A DNA stretch of 7,591 nt from Actinomycetes bacterium (lineage in GTDB: Bacteria; Actinomycetota; Actinomycetes; Actinomycetales; Cellulomonadaceae), in the NCBI GenBank assembly GCA_023390875.1, contig JAEWCA010000408.1, positions 1-7,591 of the forward strand. The letters are read 5' to 3'. Both the position numbers and the translations under genes were made by a program. Under the pieces are notes generated by a model. That model was not told where the DNA came from. It did no database searches and was given only the letters and a program-made list of their open reading frames with translations. Shown in pieces: positions 1-5,746 of this stretch. Each line of letters starts with the position of its first letter. Positions within the stretch are counted from its first letter, which is position 1.

Positions 1-34
1 CCGTGACGACGAGTCGTCACGGCCCGCACGCGGG
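1..34 (-). terminator. Tandem inverted repeats after pilO, possible terminator
   Basis: Reading away from pilO on the minus strand, a small hairpin comes first (CCCGC/GCGGG, 23-27 and 30-34). A stronger, perfect 10-base inverted repeat follows (CCGTGACGAC at 1-10 against its complement at 13-22), which would fold as a 9-bp stem with a 4-base loop. The first base of the outer stem is at the window edge, so it may be longer, and any T-run would lie outside the window. It begins 4 bases after the pilO stop, which suits an operon terminator. An ATG at 39 overlapping the pilO stop leaves open that a further gene begins here instead. Confidence 0.45.
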
Positions 35-38
35 ACCA

Positions 39-830
39 TCAGGGCAGCGGCACCATCGGGTTCTTGTCACCCGGAGGCACCGGCAGCGCCGGCTTGGGCG
101 CCGCGGGGTCGACCGGCGCCGGGGCCGCTGGCGTCTGCTCGGTCAGCACGAACAGCGCACCCGAGAGGACCACGTCGAGGTCGCCCGCAGCAGTGGCGGG
201 ACGCCCGCCGGACTCCTCCGCCACCGACTGGCTGGTGCCGGTCACGCCGGTCACCATCAGCAGCCGGCTCGTACCGACCTGTGCGTCCTGCACGAACGCC
301 AGCACGTTCTGGTAGGTACCGATCACCTCGAGTGTCACGGGCACCTGGTAGAACCCGGGCACGTCGACGTTCGTGGTCGCGGCACCCGACGCTGCCGGGT
401 CCTGGGCGGCCGACGGGTCGGTGCCGGCGGCTGCGTCGCCTTCGGCCGGCTCAGTCGCGGGGGGCGCGGCCGTCGTGACCTTCACCTCGGTCGACGACGT
501 GACGCCGAGGCTGAGGATGACGACCTCGTGGACGCTCGCGATCTGGTTGAGCTCGCGCTGGTACGCGGCGAGCTGCAGGTCCGTCGGGATCTGGACCCGG
601 GCGGCCGCGAGCTGCGCCTTGTACTCGTCGAGCTTGGCGAACTGCTTCGCGAGCTGCGTGATCTTCGACTCGAGCTGCGCGTTGGCCTCGGTCTGCGCCT
701 GCGTCTGCTCCTTGTTGTCCGCCGCGGCGGACAGCTGCGGCGAGACGCCGAGGAACCATGCGGCCAGGAGGATGACGAGCGCCGCGACGACGGTGCCGGT
801 GATCCAGGGGCCGGCCTTCGTACCGGTCAC
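39..830 (-). CDS. pilO: Type IV pilus inner-membrane protein PilO (263 aa)
   Basis: Partner of PilN in the alignment subcomplex. It has a short cytoplasmic start, one membrane helix (about 12-28), a Gln/Lys/Glu-rich coiled coil (about 38-77), the IPTDLQLAAYQRELNQIA segment typical of PilO (81-98), and a ferredoxin-like domain completed by VPVTLEVIGTYQNVLAFV (163-180) and a final strand (about 217-229). Two low-complexity parts are unusual: an Ala/Pro/Thr/Glu-rich insertion (about 118-152) and a Pro/Ala-rich tail (about 232-263). The GTG start at 830 has AGGAG 7 bases upstream and follows the pilN stop by one base, so the two are probably coupled. No pilP-like lipoprotein gene is visible downstream, as expected for a cell without an outer membrane. 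Confidence 0.93.
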   Translation of the reverse strand: MTGTKAGPWITGTVVAALVILLAAWFLGVSPQLSAAADNKEQTQAQTEANAQLESKITQLAKQFAKLDEYKAQLAAARVQIPTDLQLAAYQRELNQIASVHEVVILSLGVTSSTEVKVTTAAPPATEPAEGDAAAGTDPSAAQDPAASGAATTNVDVPGFYQVPVTLEVIGTYQNVLAFVQDAQVGTSRLLMVTGVTGTSQSVAEESGGRPATAAGDLDVVLSGALFVLTEQTPAAPAPVDPAAPKPALPVPPGDKNPMVPLP

Positions 831-831
831 G

Positions 832-1542
832 TCAGTTCTCCTCGGTGGGGACGAAGCGACCCGACAGGGCCGACTCCAGGATCTGCACGGAGGTCGTCAC
901 CCCGTAGTACGGCTCGCCCTCGGTCTGCATGAGAGCGGCGCTCGTCATGGTGGCGTCGCCCAGGCCCGGGATCGAGTTGAGGGCGTCGAGCCAGGCGGCG
1001 TCGTCGGGCAGCGTCGACGTGCGGACCGTGAAGACGATCGACCCGAGACCCGGCTCGATGAGCGGGTCGGCAACCGTCTGGCCCGCCGAGAACGGCGTGG
1101 ACTGCGTCACGGTGAAGTTGTCGATGCTCACGCCCGCGGGCAGCACGGCGGCGATCGCGTCGATGTACGGCTTCCACAGGACGTCGGCACCCATGCCGAG
1201 CGTGCGCGCGCTCTCGGACCGCTTGAGCTCGGAGAGCACCTGCGGCACCTCGGCGTACTCGGCCTGCTCCTGCATGAGCCTGGCGTTCTCCTGCTGCGCG
1301 TCGGCGAGCTCACCCTGCGTCCGCTGGTTCTCGAGGAACGAGAACCCATAGGCGAGGACGGCCAGCGCCAGCACGAACACGAGCGACAGCCCGAGCCAGC
1401 GCTTGATGTTGACGAGGCCGCGCGCGGCCTTGACCTCGGGCGGGAGCAGGTTGACCTGCGGGAGCCCGACGACGAACGACGAGCCCTTCGACCCGGTCTT
1501 CGTCGTCTTGGACTTCGACCCCAGCGTCGTCGTGAGGTTCAT
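832..1542 (-). CDS. pilN: Type IV pilus inner-membrane protein PilN (236 aa)
   Basis: Bitopic membrane protein that links cytoplasmic PilM to PilO outside the membrane. The cytoplasmic part has a Ser/Thr/Lys-rich stretch (residues 4-22), then VNLLPPEV (30-37), the conserved motif that docks into the PilM cleft. One membrane helix follows (about 49-69), then a Gln/Glu-rich coiled coil (about 70-110), then a ferredoxin-like PilN domain (about 120-228). The 236-aa length is slightly longer than the proteobacterial proteins (about 180-210), mainly because of the N-terminal extension. The ATG at 1542 was chosen because it overlaps the pilM stop as ATGA, has GGAG 7 bases upstream, and places the docking motif near the N-terminus. 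The same frame stays open through pilM, but that portion is a shadow of pilM. Confidence 0.95.
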   Translation of the reverse strand: MNLTTTLGSKSKTTKTGSKGSSFVVGLPQVNLLPPEVKAARGLVNIKRWLGLSLVFVLALAVLAYGFSFLENQRTQGELADAQQENARLMQEQAEYAEVPQVLSELKRSESARTLGMGADVLWKPYIDAIAAVLPAGVSIDNFTVTQSTPFSAGQTVADPLIEPGLGSIVFTVRTSTLPDDAAWLDALNSIPGLGDATMTSAALMQTEGEPYYGVTTSVQILESALSGRFVPTEEN

Positions 1543-2603
1543 GCCGCCACTCCGTAGGCCAGGCCCATGGGCAGCGCCATGAGCGACTCGTGACCGGCGA
1601 ACGCCTCGCGCCCACCGGCCGACCGCGCGACCTGGACGGTCTCCAGCGGGTTGCCGAGGGTCACGGGCAGGCGGCTCGCGCTCGACAGGAACTGACCGAG
1701 GCCGGGCAGCTGGGCGCCGCCGCCGGTCAGGACCACGAGGTCGATGCCGGCGCCGGGGCCGTTCGACGTGTAGTACGAGAACGTGTTGCGGACGGCCTCG
1801 ATGAGGTTCCGGATGAGCGTCGACGACGCCTCGGCGGCGATCTGCAGCTCGGGGCCCACCGCGTAGCCGACGCCGATCTGGCGCTTGACCGCCTCGGCCT
1901 CGGTCGCGGAGATCGTCATGGAGCGGGCGATCGCGTCCGTCGCGTCCTGGCCGCCGTGCGGCAGGGTCCGGACGAAGCGCGGCACGCCGTGCGCGACGAT
2001 CGCGACGTTGGTGACCCGGGCGCCGATGTCGACGACCGCGACGGTCCGGTTCTGGTGCTCGCCACGCGTCATGCCGCGCAGCAGGGCGAACGCGTTGAGG
2101 TCGACCATCGTCGGCTTGAGCCCCGCGGACTCGACCGCGAGCACGTTGGCCGTGACGGTCGCGCGCACGGCGGCGACGAGCATGCCGTGCACGACGCGCC
2201 CCTGCTCGGAGTCGCCCTCCCCCGTGGGGAAGAAGTCGAGCAGCGCCTCGTCGGTCGACATCGGCAGCAGCTCCTGCACCTGGAAGGGCAGGGAGGCGCG
2301 GATCTGCGACAGCGGCATCGCCGGGACGGCGAGCTCGCGCACGACGACGCGCTGGTTGCCGACGCCGATCACGACCTCCTTCGACTCGAACTTGCCGTTC
2401 GCCCACAGCTGGCGCAGCGCGTGCACCACCGCGTCCTGGTCCGTGACCTCGCCGTCGCGGACCGCCCCCAGCGGGAGCGGCACCTCGGCGTACCTGGTCA
2501 GCGTCGGCTGGGACCGGCCGGGGCCGCCGTTGCCGAAGTCCAGCTGGGCAGCACGGACCGCAGTCGTGCCGATGTCGAGCCCGATCACTCGAGACTTACC
2601 CAC
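1539..2603 (-). CDS. pilM: Type IV pilus assembly protein PilM, actin-like ATPase (354 aa)
   Basis: Cytoplasmic actin/FtsA-fold protein that binds nucleotide and the cytoplasmic tail of PilN, forming the base of the inner-membrane alignment subcomplex. Visible motifs are phosphate-1 (GLDIGTTAVR, 8-17), phosphate-2 (VVDIGARVTNVAIV, 190-203) and the adenosine motif (VLTGGGAQLPGL, 291-302). The central signature PFQVQELLP (106-114) also fits PilM, and the length is normal for the family. There is no membrane segment. The GTG start is supported by GGAAGGA 7 bases upstream. Its stop overlaps the pilN ATG by four bases (ATGA), and pilN and pilO follow, the conserved T4P gene order. It is the first gene after the intergenic candidate promoter. 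Confidence 0.97.
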   Translation of the reverse strand: MGKSRVIGLDIGTTAVRAAQLDFGNGGPGRSQPTLTRYAEVPLPLGAVRDGEVTDQDAVVHALRQLWANGKFESKEVVIGVGNQRVVVRELAVPAMPLSQIRASLPFQVQELLPMSTDEALLDFFPTGEGDSEQGRVVHGMLVAAVRATVTANVLAVESAGLKPTMVDLNAFALLRGMTRGEHQNRTVAVVDIGARVTNVAIVAHGVPRFVRTLPHGGQDATDAIARSMTISATEAEAVKRQIGVGYAVGPELQIAAEASSTLIRNLIEAVRNTFSYYTSNGPGAGIDLVVLTGGGAQLPGLGQFLSSASRLPVTLGNPLETVQVARSAGGREAFAGHESLMALPMGLAYGVAA

Positions 2604-2610
2604 AGGTTGT

Positions 2611-2617
2611 TCCTTCC
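2611..2617 (-). promoter_or_regulatory. Ribosome binding site of pilM
   Basis: GGAAGGA on the minus strand with a 7-base spacing to the GTG at 2603. It supports this GTG as the true start and shows that pilM translation initiates independently rather than by coupling to pilD. Confidence 0.8.
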
Positions 2618-2643
2618 GGACGTCTCTGCCCTACCTCTCGTGC

Positions 2644-2672
2644 CTATCGGGAGAACGACACCGGGACTTGAG
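2644..2672 (-). promoter_or_regulatory. Candidate sigma-28/WhiG-like promoter for pilMNO
   Basis: The roughly 100-base gap between pilD and pilM is the only real intergenic space in the window. On the minus strand it holds CTCAAG (2672-2667), a 15-base spacer, then CCCGATAG (2651-2644), about 40 bases before the pilM start. This resembles FliA/WhiG-family sites (TAAA, about 15 bases, GCCGATAA) and the CTCA-type -35 variants described for actinobacterial motility genes. A short inverted repeat (CCGGG/CCCGG, 2661-2665 and 2674-2678) overlaps the -35 region, and the palindrome CCCCGGGG sits at 2673-2680. Neither inverted repeat is followed by a T-run. The element match is seen in the sequence; promoter activity and the sigma factor are inferred. 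If real, pilMNO could be made independently of the upstream prepilin genes. Confidence 0.5.
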
Positions 2673-2703
2673 CCCCGGGGTCACCCGAATGAGGCAGGAA
2701 AAG

Positions 2704-3474
2704 TCAGGAGAGGACGTCCAGGTACGCCGACCAGAGTGATTCGCCGAATGCCACCCCGATGGCGCAGCCGATCAGCATCCAGGGACCGAAAGGAATCTTC
2801 GACTTCCGGCCCGCGCGACCTGTCGCCATGAGCACGATCGAGAACACGCCGCCCACGAGGAATGCGGCGAAAGCCCCGACGACGAGCGATCCCCAGCCGA
2901 GCCACGCGAGGTAGGCGCCGAGGATGCCGGCGAGCTTGACGTCGCCGAAGCCCATGCCCCGCGGGTAGACGAGCACGAGAACGAAGTAGAACGCGTACAG
3001 CACGACGCCGCCGATGACGGCGCGCAGGAGCGCGGGCCAGTCGTCCGCACCCCAGCTCGCGACGGCCAGCAGCACCGGGACGACCACGTACGACGGCAGC
3101 ACGATCGCGTTCGGCAGCCGGTGCACGTCGATGTCGATGAGCGCGAGCGCGACGGAGATCGCCGCGAGGTACAGGTACGCGGGCGTGGTCCACGAGATGC
3201 CGAAGTGCCACGCGACCAGGCCGAACAGCAGGCCGGTCCCGGCCTCGACGAGCGGGTAGCGGACCGAGATCGGCTCGTGGCACCGCCGGCACCGGCCGCG
3301 CAGCACGAGCCACGAAACCACCGGCAGGTTGTCGTACCAGGCGATCCGGGCGCCGCAGCGCGGGCACGCCGACGGCGGGCTGACGACCGACTCGCCGCGC
3401 GGCACGCGCCAGACGACGACGTTGAGGAACGAGCCGATGAGCAGCCCGAGGACCGTGACGAGTCCGACGAACAC
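2704..3474 (-). CDS. pilD: Prepilin peptidase/N-methyltransferase PilD (A24 family)
   Basis: Polytopic membrane aspartyl protease that cleaves class III prepilin leaders at the cytoplasmic face; family members with the N-terminal cytoplasmic domain also N-methylate the new first residue. Using the GTG at 3474 (256 aa), the protein shows a first membrane helix with GSFLNVVVWRVPRGES, a zinc-type domain with CPRC at 37-40 and CRRC at 62-65, then the two catalytic Asp motifs: LIDIDVHRLPN (Asp114) and GMGFGDVKLAG (Asp178). All key residues are present, so it should be active. The start is uncertain. A GTG at 3558 would give 284 aa with a 61-base overlap into the lectin gene. A CTG at 3501 overlaps the lectin stop as CTGA and has GGGAG 5 bases upstream. 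The 3474 GTG gives the usual family N-terminus but only a distant purine-rich site (GGGGGAG, 15 bases). Its natural substrates include the three prepilins encoded just upstream. Confidence 0.96.
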   Translation of the reverse strand: MFVGLVTVLGLLIGSFLNVVVWRVPRGESVVSPPSACPRCGARIAWYDNLPVVSWLVLRGRCRRCHEPISVRYPLVEAGTGLLFGLVAWHFGISWTTPAYLYLAAISVALALIDIDVHRLPNAIVLPSYVVVPVLLAVASWGADDWPALLRAVIGGVVLYAFYFVLVLVYPRGMGFGDVKLAGILGAYLAWLGWGSLVVGAFAAFLVGGVFSIVLMATGRAGRKSKIPFGPWMLIGCAIGVAFGESLWSAYLDVLS

Positions 3475-3497
3475 CGCGGTGAGGCCGGACTCCCCCG

Positions 3498-5081
3498 TCA
3501 GTTCAGCTCCCGCAGGTCGTCGAGGCGTGCCTTCTGGTCGTTCGCCGGTGCGTTCCACTTCTGCTCAGGACCGTTGTTGCACGTCGCGACGGTGAGCTTG
3601 GACCACATCTCGGTGGCCGACATCTTCTCACCAAGCGAGATGCACCGCCCGTACGTGTCCGTGAACGTCCAGCTGTCGGCGTACGTGGCCTCCTCGGCGT
3701 GCCGCGTCCACTTCTGGTTCGCGGCGCCCGTGCAGGACTTGAAGATCGGGTACGCGGGGTCGTCCGAGGCAGCGGGCGTCTGGAGGCAGTAGGTGCTGCC
3801 GTTGTTGACCGTGATCGTGCCCACGACCCAGCCCTTGAGACCGGTCGGCTCCGAGTACGTCCACTTGTGGTTCCACTTGACGTTGGACTTCGACGGGCTC
3901 GGATCCTGCTTGCACGGGTAGGAGATCATGAACGTCGCCGTGATCTGCTCGCCCGTGACGTCCATGCAGCGACCGAACTCGAGGAAGTTGACGATCTGGT
4001 TCGTCGCCTTGCCGGCCGGGCCGGCGCCGACGCGCGGGTCGGGGTCCCAGGAGCCGTTGGTCGAGTTGTCCCCGAGGCACGCGCCGTACTTGAGCGTCTT
4101 GCCGACCAGCGTCGTGTCGGTGTAGGTCGAGTCGCCGGAACCGAGGCACATCGCGGGGCTCGAGTAGTTCGAGTTGTCCGCCTTCTGGCCGGTCCAGTGC
4201 GCGCCACCGATCCAGCTGAAGTACTGGTTGACCGTCTCGGAGTTGCAGTTCTTCAGCGTGACGTCGATGTTGCCGCCGGTCTGCGCGTTGCCCGTGAGGC
4301 ACATCGCCGCGGCCGGGCCACCGAGGTCGGTGACCGACAGGTGGATCTTGTAGTCGGACGCGTAGGTCCACAGCACCGTCGGGTCGGTGTCCTTGCAGCT
4401 CGACGCCGCCTGGTACGTGACCTTGGAACCGCTCGTCTGGCCGGTCGCCTTGAGGCAGTGCTTGTCGCCGAAGGCGTAGATGATGCCGCCGTCGATGTTG
4501 TTGTTCGTGACCTGGAACGTGTAGATCGTCTCGATCGCGCGGTCGCCCTGGGTCGACGCGAACCCGGGGACGCCGGCGTCGAGGCCCTCCGCGGACAGCA
4601 GCGCGAAGCTCGGCGCCGTGCCGACGCCCGTGGTCGGCGAGCACGCCATCTGGTTCGCGGCACGCCACGCGTCGTCCTTGCCGGCCGGGTTGTCATCGAA
4701 GTACGTCACCGTGACCTGGTACCGGAGCGTCGAGCCGGCCGCACCCACCTTGCCCTGCACCGTGCACGGCAGCTTGGCCGGGCTCCCGTAGACCTTGCCC
4801 GTGAGCAGGTCCGGCGCGGCGAGGGCCGAGCGCATCTGGCTGAGCGCGGCGTCGAGCCCCGTCTCGGCGGCGAAGACGGTCCGGCCGTTCTTGTCGGCGA
4901 ACATCGTCGGGCGCACCTGCGCCGTGACGACGCCGAGCATGAGCACGCTCAGGGCCGCCATCACCATGATGAGCAGGATGGCCGTCAGCATCGCGATGCC
5001 GCTCTCGGTGTCACCGTCGAGACGGCGGCGCACGGCCGCGACGACAGCGAGCCGCGACGGGCGGGACGGACGGACGACCAT
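3498..5081 (-). CDS. PilX/GspK-like prepilin with C-terminal double ricin-B-type lectin (527 aa)
   Basis: The N-terminus has a 28-residue basic leader ending in ESG, followed by IAMLTAILLIMVMAAL and a membrane helix to about residue 52, as in PilX_N or GspK-type proteins. Mature +5 is Thr33, not Glu. Residues 53-200 are a pilin-like linker with Cys106 and Cys147. Residues 205-510 contain six repeats, each opening with C-(L/M/I) (Cys209, 261, 312, 372, 432, 480) and holding a second Cys 18-23 residues later (229, 279, 335, 390, 450, 501). Each second Cys is followed by a Trp; the last two repeats have exact Q-x-W motifs (QKW at 456 and 507). Six repeats equal two beta-trefoils of the ricin-B fold, a family that usually binds sugars. 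The ATG at 5081 was chosen because GGGGAGG lies 5 bases upstream and it overlaps the preceding stop as TGATG; the longer open frame is spurious. The fusion suggests a glycan-binding pilus tip (inference). Ligand and actual sugar binding are unknown. Confidence 0.9.
   Translation of the reverse strand: MVVRPSRPSRLAVVAAVRRRLDGDTESGIAMLTAILLIMVMAALSVLMLGVVTAQVRPTMFADKNGRTVFAAETGLDAALSQMRSALAAPDLLTGKVYGSPAKLPCTVQGKVGAAGSTLRYQVTVTYFDDNPAGKDDAWRAANQMACSPTTGVGTAPSFALLSAEGLDAGVPGFASTQGDRAIETIYTFQVTNNNIDGGIIYAFGDKHCLKATGQTSGSKVTYQAASSCKDTDPTVLWTYASDYKIHLSVTDLGGPAAAMCLTGNAQTGGNIDVTLKNCNSETVNQYFSWIGGAHWTGQKADNSNYSSPAMCLGSGDSTYTDTTLVGKTLKYGACLGDNSTNGSWDPDPRVGAGPAGKATNQIVNFLEFGRCMDVTGEQITATFMISYPCKQDPSPSKSNVKWNHKWTYSEPTGLKGWVVGTITVNNGSTYCLQTPAASDDPAYPIFKSCTGAANQKWTRHAEEATYADSWTFTDTYGRCISLGEKMSATEMWSKLTVATCNNGPEQKWNAPANDQKARLDDLRELN
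3552..4469 (-). other. Region encoding six ricin-B-type repeats (two predicted beta-trefoils)
   Basis: Sub-gene region covering residues 205-510 of the PilX-like prepilin. The first predicted trefoil spans about 205-365 and the second about 366-510. Every repeat keeps a Cys pair (209/229, 261/279, 312/335, 372/390, 432/450, 480/501), consistent with one disulfide per repeat. The Q-x-W signature is exact only in repeats 5 and 6; repeats 1-4 keep Trp but vary at Gln. Repeat 4 opens with G-R-C-M-D-V, close to the classic ricin-B entry motif. Repeats 3 and 4 carry longer insertions than a typical trefoil, so the boundary between domains is approximate. Confidence 0.8.
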
Positions 5082-5746
5082 CAGGGCCTCCCCAGCTGGT
5101 TGCACACAGGAGTGACGTTGGCGCCGGCGCCGTTGAGGTTGTTCGACTGCGACAGCTTCGACGTGTTCCGGGCGACGAACACCGAGTCGATCGAGGCGCC
5201 GCGCTTCCCGTTGGCCGCGCCGTACCCCAGGTCCAGGTGCACGACGAGCCGCTGGTTGACGTTCGTGTCGTCGGCCTTCTGGAAGACGAAGGGGCGCTGG
5301 GTGGTGTCCGTCAGGTCGTTGCGCACGGTGGTCGCCATCGTGAGCCACGCCGACGCGGTCGGCGCCGACACGTTGGGCCACGTGCGGCGGTCGAGCTTGT
5401 GCGTCGCCGACGAGTACCGCCACTGCACGCACTTCGGCTGCGTGCCGGCGTCGACCGCGGTGATGAGGTACTCGACGTAGTACGTGCCCGCCGTCGTGCC
5501 GGCGCCGCCCGCATTGATGCCCGACGAGTAGCGGACCTCCTTGTCGAGGCGCTGGAAGATCTTCAGCGCCGCGTCCCCCGAGTCCCCCACGGCCTGCGCC
5601 CGGGCGGTGTTCTTCGTCATCACGACGACGCCCGCCATGAAGATGACGACGACGACCGAGAAGATGCCCATCGCGACGATGAGCTCGGTCAGCGACATGC
5701 CGGAGTCGTCGCCCCGGCGGCGCAGGGCCTCGCGCAGCCGGTTCAC
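5081..5746 (-). CDS. PilW-like minor type IV prepilin (221 aa)
   Basis: A small prepilin with a basic leader (residues 1-16). The peptidase site is Gly16 before MSLTELIV, so Met17 is mature residue 1 and Glu21 is the +5 Glu. A hydrophobic helix follows to about residue 43. The remainder (44-221) is a globular region with just two Cys, 106 and 215, suggesting a C-terminal disulfide loop of the kind common in minor pilins. The size suits PilW/PilJ-type minor pilins, but nothing outside the N-terminus lets me name it precisely. The GTG start at 5746 overlaps the TGA of the upstream prepilin gene as GTGA; the frame is open 30 codons further upstream, but those codons lie inside the upstream gene and precede the leader. 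I see no strong Shine-Dalgarno, so expression probably depends on translational coupling. It likely belongs with its two neighbours in a tip or priming complex (inference). Confidence 0.87.
   Translation of the reverse strand: MNRLREALRRRGDDSGMSLTELIVAMGIFSVVVVIFMAGVVVMTKNTARAQAVGDSGDAALKIFQRLDKEVRYSSGINAGGAGTTAGTYYVEYLITAVDAGTQPKCVQWRYSSATHKLDRRTWPNVSAPTASAWLTMATTVRNDLTDTTQRPFVFQKADDTNVNQRLVVHLDLGYGAANGKRGASIDSVFVARNTSKLSQSNNLNGAGANVTPVCNQLGRP
5087..5093 (-). promoter_or_regulatory. Strong ribosome binding site of the lectin-prepilin gene
   Basis: GGGGAGG on the minus strand, 5 bases before the ATG at 5081. It lies inside the last codons of the PilW-like gene. Together with the TGATG stop/start overlap it fixes the start of the lectin prepilin and argues against the much longer open frame upstream. 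Confidence 0.8.

Noticed and set aside
373..1557. 394-aa plus-strand open frame antisense to pilN/pilO
   Set aside because: No family resemblance and shadow composition; it is open only because of the scarcity of stop codons in GC-rich DNA.
1543..2406. Long in-frame extension upstream of pilN
   Set aside because: It overlaps pilM completely, is Arg/Ala/Gly-rich shadow sequence, and the ATG at 1542 gives a standard PilN.
2661..2703. Inverted repeats after pilD considered as a pilD terminator
   Set aside because: Arms are only 4-5 bases and no T-run follows on the minus strand; the same bases are better explained as part of the candidate promoter.
1590..2831. 413-aa plus-strand open frame antisense to pilM
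   Set aside because: Same Arg/Asp/His-rich shadow composition, and it crosses the pilM promoter region and the end of pilD, where the minus-strand genes are unmistakable.
5082..5432. Long in-frame extension upstream of the lectin prepilin
   Set aside because: It lies entirely within the PilW-like gene in another frame, is Arg-rich as expected for a shadow reading of GC-rich DNA, and would bury the prepilin leader. The ATG at 5081 has a strong ribosome site.
3699..5480. 593-aa plus-strand open frame antisense to the minor prepilin genes
   Set aside because: Low-complexity Arg/Val/Gly/Asp-rich composition typical of antisense readings of high-GC genes; no recognisable domain or leader, and the opposite strand carries clear genes.
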